This document shows, piece by piece, positions 23,444 to 30,643 of a stretch of DNA of 41,603 bases. The notes below the pieces were generated by a model that saw nothing but the letters and a program-made list of their open reading frames with translations, ran no database searches and was not told the origin of the DNA. How positions within the stretch are numbered: position 1 is the first letter of the stretch; each line of letters opens with the position of its first letter. Made by a program: the position numbers and the translations under genes. Where the stretch lies: assembly GCA_035689185.1 (NCBI GenBank), contig DASSLY010000128.1, positions 1 to 41,603 of the forward strand, read 5' to 3'. The DNA comes from DASSLY01 sp035689185 (GTDB lineage: Bacteria; Actinomycetota; Actinomycetes; Actinomycetales; Dermatophilaceae).

Positions 23444-23449
23444 TAGCCT
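23444..23449 (+). promoter_or_regulatory. possible -10 box TAGCCT of purA
   Basis: TAGCCT lies 68 bases before the purA ATG, which has a GAAGGTGG-like ribosome site. A GGTATGCCG motif in reverse (23467-23475) lies in the leader. A -35 box is not obvious. Confidence 0.3.
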
Positions 23450-23517
23450 GGCCCGACGCACGCGTCCGGCATACCGGCTCGGACCCCACGGCGACGAGTC
23501 GACGAAGGTGGTGTCCC

Positions 23518-24804
23518 ATGCCCGCGATCGTGCTGGTCGGCGCCCAATGGGGGGACGAGGGCAAGGGCAAGGCGACCGACCTGCTCGGGTCCTCCGTGGA
23601 CTACGTGGTGAAGTTCAACGGCGGAAACAACGCCGGGCACACGATCGTCGTCGGCGGGGAGAGGTACGCGCTGCACCTGCTGCCCAGCGGCATCCTCACC
23701 CCCGGGTGCACGCCGGTCATCGGCAACGGTGTGGTGATCGACCTGGTGGTGCTCTTCGAGGAGCTGGACGCGCTGCAGGCCCGCGGCGTGGACACCTCGC
23801 GCCTGGTCGTGAGCGCCAACGCCCACCTCATCACGCCATACAACCGGGTGCTGGACAAGGTGACGGAGCGGTTCCTCGGCTCGCGCCGGCTGGGCACGAC
23901 CGGGCGGGGGATCGGGCCGACGTACGCGGACAAGATGGCGCGGGTCGGCATCCGGGTGCAGGACCTGTTCGACGAGTCGATCCTGCGGCAGAAGGTCCTC
24001 GGCGCGCTGGAGACCAAGAACCAGATGCTGGTGAAGCTGTACAACCGCCGGGCGGTCTCGGTCGAGGAGGTGATGGAGGAGTTCCTCCGCTACGCCGAGC
24101 GGGTCCGGCCGATGGTGGGGGACACCGGGCTGCTGCTGACGCGGGCGCTGGACGCCGGCAAGACGGTGCTGTTCGAGGCGGGACAGGCGACCCTGCTCGA
24201 CGTCGACCATGGCACCTACCCCTACGTCACCTCCTCCAACGCCACCGCCGGGGGCGCGTGCACCGGCTCTGGGGTGCCGCCCACCCGGGTCGACCGGGTC
24301 ATCGCGATCCTGAAGGCCTACTCGACCCGGGTCGGCGAGGGGCCGTTCCCCACCGAGCTGCACGACGATCTGGGCGAGTTCCTGCGCAAGACCGGGAGCG
24401 AGTACGGCACCACCACCGGGCGGCCCCGCCGCTGCGGGTGGGTGGACACCGTGGTGGCCCGGTATGCGACCCGGGTCAACGGGGTCACCGACTACGTGGT
24501 GACCAAGCTGGACATCCTCACCGGCCTGGAGCGGGTGCCGGTCTGCGTCGCGTACGACGTGGGCGGGGTCCGCCACGACGAGATGCCGATGTCGCAGTCG
24601 GACTTCCATCACGCGACCCCCATCTATGAGGAGCTGCCCGGCTGGTGGGAGGACATCTCCGCGGCGCGGCGGTTCGCGGACCTGCCCGCCAACGCCCAGC
24701 GCTACGTGGAGCGACTGGAGCAGCTGATCGGCGCCCGCGTGTCCGCGGTCGGGGTCGGCCCCGGCCGGGACGCCACCATCGCGCGGCACTCCCTGCTCGG
24801 CTGA
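23518..24804 (+). CDS. purA: adenylosuccinate synthetase, 428 aa
   Basis: PurA makes adenylosuccinate from IMP, aspartate and GTP, the first step from IMP to AMP. The N-terminal GAQWGDEGKGK is the GTP/IMP-binding P-loop with catalytic Asp13; VKFNGGNNAGHTIV contains catalytic His41; GTTGRGIGPTYADK binds IMP; FEAGQATLLDVDHGTYPYVT is the actinobacterial form of the E-G-A-Q-G-T motif; SEYGTTTGRPRRCGWVD, TKLDIL and GVGPGRDATI are the base- and GTP-binding loops. ATG at 23518 gives full family length. It stands alone here, apart from the purD-purL and purF-purM groups, and converges on the HelD-like gene with a 33-base gap. Confidence 0.97.
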   Translation: MPAIVLVGAQWGDEGKGKATDLLGSSVDYVVKFNGGNNAGHTIVVGGERYALHLLPSGILTPGCTPVIGNGVVIDLVVLFEELDALQARGVDTSRLVVSANAHLITPYNRVLDKVTERFLGSRRLGTTGRGIGPTYADKMARVGIRVQDLFDESILRQKVLGALETKNQMLVKLYNRRAVSVEEVMEEFLRYAERVRPMVGDTGLLLTRALDAGKTVLFEAGQATLLDVDHGTYPYVTSSNATAGGACTGSGVPPTRVDRVIAILKAYSTRVGEGPFPTELHDDLGEFLRKTGSEYGTTTGRPRRCGWVDTVVARYATRVNGVTDYVVTKLDILTGLERVPVCVAYDVGGVRHDEMPMSQSDFHHATPIYEELPGWWEDISAARRFADLPANAQRYVERLEQLIGARVSAVGVGPGRDATIARHSLLG

Positions 24805-24837
24805 GCGTCAGCGCCGGGCCGGCCGACCCGCGCCCGG

Positions 24838-27054
24838 TCAGCGCACGGTGACCACCGTCATCCGGTGGGCCGCGCGGGTCAGGGCAACGTAGAGCACCCG
24901 GACGCCGCCGGGCGACTCCGCCACGATCCGGTCGGGGTCCACGACCACGGTCGCGTCGTACTCCAGTCCCTTCGTGGCCATCGGGGTGGTCAGCTGCACC
25001 CGGGAGGACAGGCCGGCCACGCCCGCGAGCGCCTGGGTCCAGGTGGCGGTGCCGATGACCGCGATCGAGCCCTCCACCTGGTCGAGAAGGTCCTCGACCG
25101 ACTGGGTGACGGCATCGACCGCGGCCGACGCCGGCACCGTTCGGATCACCGGGTCGACCCCGGTCTCGCGGACCGCGTCCGGGATGTCCGCGTCGGGCAC
25201 CTCGGCGCGGATCACGGCCGCCGCGTGGTCGAAGATCTCCCGTGCGTTGCGGTAGTTGGTGCCCATGTGGAACCGCTGCAGCGGGGCTCCGGCGAAGGCC
25301 TGCTCCCGGGCGGCGCCGGCCTCGGCCAGGTCCGCCCAGGACGCCTGCGCGGCGTCACCCACCACGGTCCAGGACGCCCAGCGCCCACGGCGGCCGATCA
25401 TCCGCCACTGCATCGGGGAGATGTCCTGCGCCTCGTCGATGAGGACGTGGGCGTACTCCTGGGCCGTGTCCAAGCCGCCCGCGAGCAACCGCTCCCGGGC
25501 CGTCGTCGGTGCCAGCTCGGCCTGCAGCGGGACCACGTCGGCGGTCCGGCCGCCGACGGCGCTGACGCCGTACTGGCTCACGTCGTCCAGCTCCTCCACC
25601 TGGTAGAAGCCCCGTTCCTCGGCCGGCTCCTCCCGCGGCAGGCCGAGCCGGGCCACCAGGTCGTCGACCAGGGCCGCGTCGGCCACCGACCAGCTCCCGA
25701 GGTCCAGCGCCGCGCTCATGGACGCCGCCAGCATGTCGGCCTCCGCGCTGCTGAAGACCCCGGCGGCATACCGGCGCACGCGCTCGTGGTCGGCCAGCCA
25801 CAGCAGCACCTCGCGGGCATCCAGCGGCGGCCACCAGGCCTGGAGGAACGCCTCCACGTCCAGGTGATCCTGGAACCGGCTGACGAACTCCGCCCGGTCA
25901 CCGGTGCCGACGGAGCCGGAGGACCAGGCCGCCTCGGCGAGCAGCTGCACAACGGTGTCCCGGGCCTGGTTGCGCTGGTGGTGCCGCAACGCGCGGGCCC
26001 GGACCTGGTCCAGCGCCGCGCTGTCCAGCCGCACCGCGCGTCCGGCCACGAACGCGCGGAACTGCGTCGGTGCGTCCGGGACGGCATCTGCGGCGGCACG
26101 CGACAGCACCCGCCGGATCCGGGTCGTGCCCTTGAGCGCGGCGACTTCCGGCGGGTCCAGCCGGGTCGCGGTCAGGCCCTGAACGACGTCCCCCAGCGAG
26201 CGCAGCGTGACCGTCTCCTCGCCGAGGGACGGCAGCACCCGTTCGATGTAGGCGGTGTAGGACGCCGAGGGCCCGACCACGAGAATCCCACCCGACTCGA
26301 ATCGCCGCCGCTCGGAGTACAGCAGGTATGCCGCGCGGTGCAGTGCCACGACGGTCTTGCCGGTGCCTGGGCCGCCGGTGATCTCGGTGACCCCCCGGGC
26401 GGGTGCTCGGATCGCCTCGTCCTGGTGGCGCTGGATGGTCGCGACGATGTCCCGCATCCGGTCGCCCCGGGCCCGGGTGAGCGCGGCCATCAGCGCACCG
26501 TCGCCGACGACAACGAGATCCTCCGGCGGCACGGCGACCATCAGGTCGTCCTCGACACCGACGACATCGGCGCCCTTGCAGCGCAGCACCCGCCGGCGCA
26601 GCACCCCCATCGGCTCCACCGGCGTGGCCCGGTAGAACGCCGACGCCGCCGGTGCGCGCCAGTCGATGACCAGCGGCTCGTAGTCGTCGTCGCGCACGCC
26701 CAGCCGGCCGACGTACCGCACCTCTCGCTCCTGGTCGGCTTGCAGGTCCAGCCGGCCGAAGACCAGCCCTTCGTACTGGTTGTCCAGGGTGGCCCGGCGC
26801 TTGGTGGCGTTGAACACCAGCGCGTCCCGCTCGAACAGTCCGGATGCTTCCTCGTCCCGGACGTCGCCCGTGCGGTCGGTGCGTCCGCGGGCCAGCCCCT
26901 CGGCCTCGACCAGGGCGATCCGGTCGCTCACCTTGGCCAGCTCGGCGTAGACCCGGTCCACGTGCGCCTGCTCACTGGCGATCTCACTGGCGATGTCACT
27001 AGCAACCTGGTCCGGACGCTGATTCGCCGGTCCAGGCGGCTTGGAGATGGTCAC
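24838..27054 (-). CDS. HelD/HelR-like RNA-polymerase recycling ATPase (UvrD-like), 738 aa
   Basis: HelD proteins use a superfamily 1 motor to pry RNA polymerase off DNA; the actinobacterial relative HelR can rescue polymerase from rifampicin. Residues 20-80 form the N-terminal coiled-coil arm that reaches into the secondary channel. DDYEPLVIDWRAPAASAFYR near 125-145 is a HelD hallmark. Walker A GGPGTGKTVVALHRAAYLLY is near 225, a wide insertion (about 330-470) includes the clamp-opening region, VLIDEAQDISPMQWRMIG is Walker B near 538, and GTNYRNAREI and TTPMATKGLEYDATVV are motifs IV-VI. GTG at 27052-27054 is chosen. It is divergent from the GNAT gene. Helicase activity need not be present. 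Confidence 0.88.
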   Translation of the reverse strand: MTISKPPGPANQRPDQVASDIASEIASEQAHVDRVYAELAKVSDRIALVEAEGLARGRTDRTGDVRDEEASGLFERDALVFNATKRRATLDNQYEGLVFGRLDLQADQEREVRYVGRLGVRDDDYEPLVIDWRAPAASAFYRATPVEPMGVLRRRVLRCKGADVVGVEDDLMVAVPPEDLVVVGDGALMAALTRARGDRMRDIVATIQRHQDEAIRAPARGVTEITGGPGTGKTVVALHRAAYLLYSERRRFESGGILVVGPSASYTAYIERVLPSLGEETVTLRSLGDVVQGLTATRLDPPEVAALKGTTRIRRVLSRAAADAVPDAPTQFRAFVAGRAVRLDSAALDQVRARALRHHQRNQARDTVVQLLAEAAWSSGSVGTGDRAEFVSRFQDHLDVEAFLQAWWPPLDAREVLLWLADHERVRRYAAGVFSSAEADMLAASMSAALDLGSWSVADAALVDDLVARLGLPREEPAEERGFYQVEELDDVSQYGVSAVGGRTADVVPLQAELAPTTARERLLAGGLDTAQEYAHVLIDEAQDISPMQWRMIGRRGRWASWTVVGDAAQASWADLAEAGAAREQAFAGAPLQRFHMGTNYRNAREIFDHAAAVIRAEVPDADIPDAVRETGVDPVIRTVPASAAVDAVTQSVEDLLDQVEGSIAVIGTATWTQALAGVAGLSSRVQLTTPMATKGLEYDATVVVDPDRIVAESPGGVRVLYVALTRAAHRMTVVTVR

Positions 27055-27100
27055 GGATGAATGCCTCAGGGACGGGGGCGGTTGGGCGAACCCATGAGTC

Positions 27101-27106
27101 TAGTGT
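27101..27106 (+). promoter_or_regulatory. -10 box TAGTGT, leaderless promoter of the GNAT gene
   Basis: TAGTGT ends 7 bases before GTG at 27114, and no ribosome site is seen. It decides the start of the acetyltransferase. Confidence 0.5.
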
Positions 27107-27113
27107 CCTGGCT

Positions 27114-27725
27114 GTGCCCGCGCCCGCCCGCCGCCCGCCAGGTGGCCACCCGCTCCTCGGCCGGGTGGTCCGGCTGGACCCCCTCGTCCCCGCGGACGCA
27201 CCGGACCTGTATGCCGCGCTCGACGACTCGCGGGTCTGGCAGGCCGGCTTCGGCGGCGGTCCGGCCGGCAGGCCCCGGTCGGTGCCGGCGATGGCCAGCT
27301 TCCTGGAGCGGATCAGGACCCGGGGAGCCGGGCACGCGGCATACACGATCCGGCTGGTCGAGTCCGCGACCGTGGTCGGCACCAGCAGCCTCGGCGACGT
27401 GGACCTGACCAACAGCCGCGTTCACCTTGGCTGGACGGCCTACGCGCCGGGCTGGTGGGGCACCGGGGTGAACGCGGCGGCGAAGCTGCTGCTGCTGGGG
27501 CACGCCTTCGACGACTGCGGGTTCGAGCGGGTCAAGCTCCAGACCGACGCGCTGAACGCGCGCTCGCAGGCGGCGATCGCCAGGTTGGGGGCGGTGCGGG
27601 AGGGGGTGCTGCGCCACCACATGGTCCGGGCCGACGGCAGCTGGCGGGACACCGTGGTCTTCAGCGTGCTGGCGCGGGAGTGGCCCGCGGTGCGGGAGGG
27701 GTTGCTGCACCGGCTCCCGTCCTGA
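27114..27725 (+). CDS. GNAT family N-acetyltransferase (RimJ/RimL-like), 203 aa
   Basis: A GCN5-related acetyltransferase using acetyl-CoA. GRVVRLDPLVPADAPDLYAAL is the usual N-terminal strand-helix, TIRLVESATVVGTSSLGDVD forms the central strands, HLGWTAYAPGWWGTGVNAAA carries the acetyl-CoA pyrophosphate loop in the form W-W-G-T-G-V-N-A, and ERVKLQTDALNARSQAAIARLGAVREGVLR is the classical RimJ-like motif B. Length and motifs resemble enzymes that acetylate ribosomal-protein N-termini, but the family has many substrates. GTG at 27114 is preferred because of the TAGTGT box; a start at 27057 is possible but would add a Pro/Gly-rich stretch. Confidence 0.9.
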   Translation: MPAPARRPPGGHPLLGRVVRLDPLVPADAPDLYAALDDSRVWQAGFGGGPAGRPRSVPAMASFLERIRTRGAGHAAYTIRLVESATVVGTSSLGDVDLTNSRVHLGWTAYAPGWWGTGVNAAAKLLLLGHAFDDCGFERVKLQTDALNARSQAAIARLGAVREGVLRHHMVRADGSWRDTVVFSVLAREWPAVREGLLHRLPS

Positions 27726-27751
27726 TCGCCGGTGGGAGGGTCGTCCTTTCC

Positions 27752-27837
27752 GCGCTTGCTGCCTACTTCGGGACGGTTTGGCTCGGCTGCCGCGGGCGAA
27801 AGCGTCCCGTCCGGAGTAGCAAGCTGGCAGCAAGCGG
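27752..27837. terminator. imperfect long inverted repeat between convergent genes
   Basis: The left arm 27753-27775 (CGCTTGCTGCC, TACT, GGGACG) pairs with the right arm 27803-27836 in three blocks of 11, 4 and about 6 bp, with the right arm carrying extra bases. It lies between the GNAT gene and the oppositely oriented regulator, so it probably ends both transcripts. The right arm contains CCGGAGTAGCAAGC, 12 of 14 bases identical to the CCGGAGCAACAAGC arm of the purC hairpin. Confidence 0.65.
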
Positions 27838-27845
27838 GCGACGGG

Positions 27846-28901
27846 CTAGACGATCCAGCCCCGCCGGGCCGCTTGCACGCCGGCCTGGAAGCGGGTGGCC
27901 GCGCCGAGCCGGTCCATCAGCAGGCGCACCCGGCGTTCCACGGTGCGCTGGGAGATGCCGGTCTGCCGGGCGATGGTGGCATCCGATGCCCCGGCGCCGA
28001 GCAGGCCGAGGATCGCCACGTCGCGGGGGTCCACGTCGGACTGGGTGACCCGGTCCAATGAGGTGCCCCGCCGCCACAAGCCCTCGACCAGGGCCTGCAG
28101 GGCCAGCACCGCCGGCCGGGTGCGGACCAGCAGCGACCCGTGCCCGCTCGGCTCGTAACTGCTGAGGTCCACCACGGCGCCTACGTCGTCCACGACGACC
28201 GCCGAGAACGGCACGCCGGCGACGAACCGGGCCCGCTCGCCCGACTCGCTGCGGGCGAGCAGCACCTCGCGGGCGTTGTCGATCTCCAGCACGTGCACGT
28301 CGAAGACGGCCCGGGTGAGCATCGCCGACCCGTCCTGGCCCAGGGTGCGGTCCCGTTGAGCCGTCATGGGTGCCCGGAACAGCACCTCGGTGCGCGGCGA
28401 GCGGTCCCGCATCGACAGCACGCTGTCCCGGGCGGCGCCCACCAGGTCCGCGGTGGCCAGGTGCAGTTCGTCCAGCGAGTGCAGCACCCGCACCCCGTCC
28501 GGCACCGGCCGGTCCCCCGAGCGGGCGTCGTAGAAGATCTGGGCGAACTCGTGGGCGCTGGCCCGCAGGGTGCGGGCACGCACCTCCAGCTCCCGCGCGT
28601 GGGAGGGGAGCGAGACGTCCGGCGGCACCACCTCCCAGCTGCCGTCACCGCGCAGCGTGATCAGGCCGCGGTCGGCGAGCACCAGCAGGCAATGGTCGAC
28701 CAGGACAGCCGGGATGCCCTGGGCCACCAGCAAGGCCCGGCTAGGGCGAGGCTGCTGCAGCGAGGCCAGGTAGATCCGGGTGACGAAGCCGCCCACGTCG
28801 TCGATGTCGTAGCCGTCCAGGGCCAGCGAGGACCGGGCCGCGAGCCGGTTCAGGCTGGCGCCGTGGAACTCCACCGGTACGTGATCAATGGGAGAGCCCA
28901 T
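27846..28901 (-). CDS. one-component regulator: N-terminal winged helix plus C-terminal LuxR-type HTH (copy 2), 351 aa
   Basis: Same architecture as the protein at 22361: N-terminal winged-helix-like region (about 20-90, VTRIYLASLQQPRPSRALLVA, then LLVLADRGLITLRGDGSW), a central region (110-280) with VRVLHSLDELHLATADLVG, a LFRAPM strand, FDVHVLEIDNAREVLLA and GVPFSAVVVDDVGAVVDLS, and a LuxR-type HTH near the end (LLGAGASDATIARQTGISQR, TVERRVRLLMDRLG, ATRFQAGVQAARRGW). No receiver domain is present, so it senses something directly. ATG at 28899-28901 follows AGGAG. Longer frames upstream run through the 45-bp array and are rejected. Targets unknown. Confidence 0.82.
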   Translation of the reverse strand: MGSPIDHVPVEFHGASLNRLAARSSLALDGYDIDDVGGFVTRIYLASLQQPRPSRALLVAQGIPAVLVDHCLLVLADRGLITLRGDGSWEVVPPDVSLPSHARELEVRARTLRASAHEFAQIFYDARSGDRPVPDGVRVLHSLDELHLATADLVGAARDSVLSMRDRSPRTEVLFRAPMTAQRDRTLGQDGSAMLTRAVFDVHVLEIDNAREVLLARSESGERARFVAGVPFSAVVVDDVGAVVDLSSYEPSGHGSLLVRTRPAVLALQALVEGLWRRGTSLDRVTQSDVDPRDVAILGLLGAGASDATIARQTGISQRTVERRVRLLMDRLGAATRFQAGVQAARRGWIV

Positions 28902-28927
28902 TGGACTCCTCTCGGGTCGTGTCCTCG

Positions 28928-28978
28928 GTATGGCCGTCTTGGTATGGCGGTTTTCCGCCATTGACGTTACTCCGCCAG
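28928..28978. promoter_or_regulatory. operator-like palindrome and half-sites upstream of regulator 2
   Basis: ATGGCGG-TTTT-CCGCCAT at 28944-28961 is a perfect 7-bp palindrome. GGTATGGC occurs twice (28928 and 28941), and GCCATTG-N10-GCCAG spans 28957-28978. The patch 28915-29020 is clearly AT-richer than the rest of the window, as expected of a promoter. The order and distance suggest an autoregulatory operator. Farther out, GCCGGC-CTA-GCCGGC (29023-29037) is another short palindrome of unknown role. Confidence 0.5.
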
Positions 28979-29100
28979 CGCGGCCCTTTACGCCAGTCGT
29001 TGAATTTGGGAAGGTACAAGGAGCCGGCCTAGCCGGCCCGCGCGCAGAGTCGCAGGTCCCCCCGCCGGGCGACCACGCGCTGGGCGTGACGCCCCCGGGT

Positions 29101-29316
29101 GTGCCCCCCTGCCTCCCGGGGGCGTCGCGCGTCTGCCTGCTGCTGGTGCCCCCCTTCCTCCCGGGGGCGTCGCGCGTCTGCCTGCTGCTGGTGCCCCCCT
29201 TCCTCCCGGGGGCGTCGCGCGCCCGCCTGCTGCTGGTGCCCCCCTGCCTCCCGGGGGCGTCGCACGCCCGCCTGCTGCTGGTGCCCCCTGCCTCCCGGGG
29301 GCGTCGCACGCCCGTC
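29101..29316 (+). repeat. five tandem 45-bp units before purD
   Basis: Units start GTGCCCCCCTKCCTCCCGGG at 29101, 29146, 29191, 29236 and 29281; four steps are exactly 45 bp and the last unit is partial. Each continues GGCGTCGCRCGYCYGCCTGC and TGCTG. A preceding GACGCCCCCGGG (from 29089) is the reverse complement of CCCGGGGGCGTC in the units, so hairpins are possible. The array ends 20 bases before the purD -10 box, between the divergent regulator and purD. Confidence 0.95.
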
Positions 29317-29336
29317 GGCCACGCACGGCGCACCCC

Positions 29337-29342
29337 TAGGCT
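29337..29342 (+). promoter_or_regulatory. -10 box TAGGCT, leaderless promoter of purD
   Basis: TAGGCT ends 8 bases before the GTG at 29351, with no ribosome site between. The sequence further upstream, where a -35 box would lie, is the last unit of the 45-bp array. Confidence 0.5.
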
Positions 29343-29350
29343 GGGTGTCC

Positions 29351-30643
29351 GTGAAGGTACTCGTCATCGGCACCGGCGCGCGCGAGCACGCCCTGGTCAA
29401 GGCGCTTGCCGCGGACGGCGCGGTGGACGCTGTGGTCGCCGCACCCGGCAACCCCGGCATCGACGACATCGCCCTGTGCCGGCCGCTGCCCGGTGGCCTG
29501 CTCGACGGGGAGGGGGTCGCGGACCTGGCTGCCGAGCTCTCGGCCGACCTGGTAGTCGTCGGCCCCGAGGGGCCGCTGGTGGCCGGGGTGGCCGACGCGG
29601 TGCGAGCTCGGGGCATCCCGTGCTTCGGACCGTCCGCGGCGGCCGCCCGGTTGGAGGGCAGCAAGGCCTTCGCCAAGGAGGTGATGGCGGCCGCCGGCGT
29701 TCCCACCGCGATGGCGCACGTGTGCGACAGCCTCGACCAGGTGACCGACGCGCTCGACGCCATGGGGGCGCCATACGTGGTCAAGGACGACGGGCTGGCA
29801 GCGGGCAAGGGCGTGGTCGTCACCGAGAACCGGGCCCAGGCCCTCGCCCACGCCGCCCAGTGCCTGAGTCTCGGCGACGGCGGTCGGCCCGGCCACGAGG
29901 TGGTGGTCGAGGAGTACCTCGATGGGCCCGAGATCTCCCTGTTCTGCGTCACCGACGGGCAGACCGTCGTCCCGCTCGCCGCGGCGCAGGACTTCAAGCG
30001 GGTCGGTGATGGTGACACCGGCGCCAACACGGGGGGGATGGGCGCCTACAGCCCGCTGGACTGGGCCCCGCCCGGCCTCGCGGCGGACGTCCTCGCGCGG
30101 ATCGCCGAGCCCACCGTGGCCGAGATGCGGCACCGGGGGACGCCGTTCACGGGGGTGCTCTACGTCGGCCTGGCGCTCACCGCGCGCGGGCCGCGGGTGG
30201 TCGAGTTCAATGCCCGGTTCGGCGACCCGGAGACCCAGGTGGTGCTGGCCCGGCTGGCCAGCCCGCTGGGCGGCCTGCTGTACGCCGCGGCGACCGGCAC
30301 GCTGGAGGAGTTCCCCACCCTGCGCTGGCGGGACGAGCACGCCGTCACCGTGGTGGTGGCAAGCAAGGGCTACCCGCGCTCGCCCCGGACCGGGGACGTC
30401 ATCGACGGCTTGGACGACCTCGGCGAGCATGCGTACGTCCTGCACGCGGGGACCAACCGCACCAGCGAGGGGGCGCTTGTCTCGGCCGGCGGCAGGGTGC
30501 TCTCGGTGGTCGCCACCGGCAAGGACCTGAGCCAGGCCCGCGCGCGGGTCTACGCCGCGGTGGACCGGGTCCGCCTCAAGGGCTCCCACCACCGCACCGA
30601 CATCGCGCTGGCCGCCGAGCGGGGGCAGGTGCGCGTCCCGTGA
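29351..30643 (+). CDS. purD: phosphoribosylamine-glycine ligase, 430 aa
   Basis: PurD (GARS) joins phosphoribosylamine and glycine using ATP, purine step 2. The N domain starts VLVIGTGAREHALVKAL; DLVVVGPEGPLVAGVADAVR and FGPSAAAARLEGSKAFAK follow. The ATP-grasp core has YVVKDDGLAAGKGVVV near residue 140, VVVEEYLDGPEISLF near 190, DTGANTGGMGAYSP near 221 and VEFNARFGDPETQVVL near 282, holding metal-binding Glu/Asn. GTG at 29351 follows a TAGGCT box by 8 bases. It overlaps the probable purC start as GTGA. First of a purine unit that continues to purL. Confidence 0.97.
   Translation: MKVLVIGTGAREHALVKALAADGAVDAVVAAPGNPGIDDIALCRPLPGGLLDGEGVADLAAELSADLVVVGPEGPLVAGVADAVRARGIPCFGPSAAAARLEGSKAFAKEVMAAAGVPTAMAHVCDSLDQVTDALDAMGAPYVVKDDGLAAGKGVVVTENRAQALAHAAQCLSLGDGGRPGHEVVVEEYLDGPEISLFCVTDGQTVVPLAAAQDFKRVGDGDTGANTGGMGAYSPLDWAPPGLAADVLARIAEPTVAEMRHRGTPFTGVLYVGLALTARGPRVVEFNARFGDPETQVVLARLASPLGGLLYAAATGTLEEFPTLRWRDEHAVTVVVASKGYPRSPRTGDVIDGLDDLGEHAYVLHAGTNRTSEGALVSAGGRVLSVVATGKDLSQARARVYAAVDRVRLKGSHHRTDIALAAERGQVRVP

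Noticed and set aside
28888..30009. A 373-aa open frame over the 45-bp array and purD
   Set aside because: Arg/Gly-rich shadow of purD; the real PurD frame has every ATP-grasp motif.
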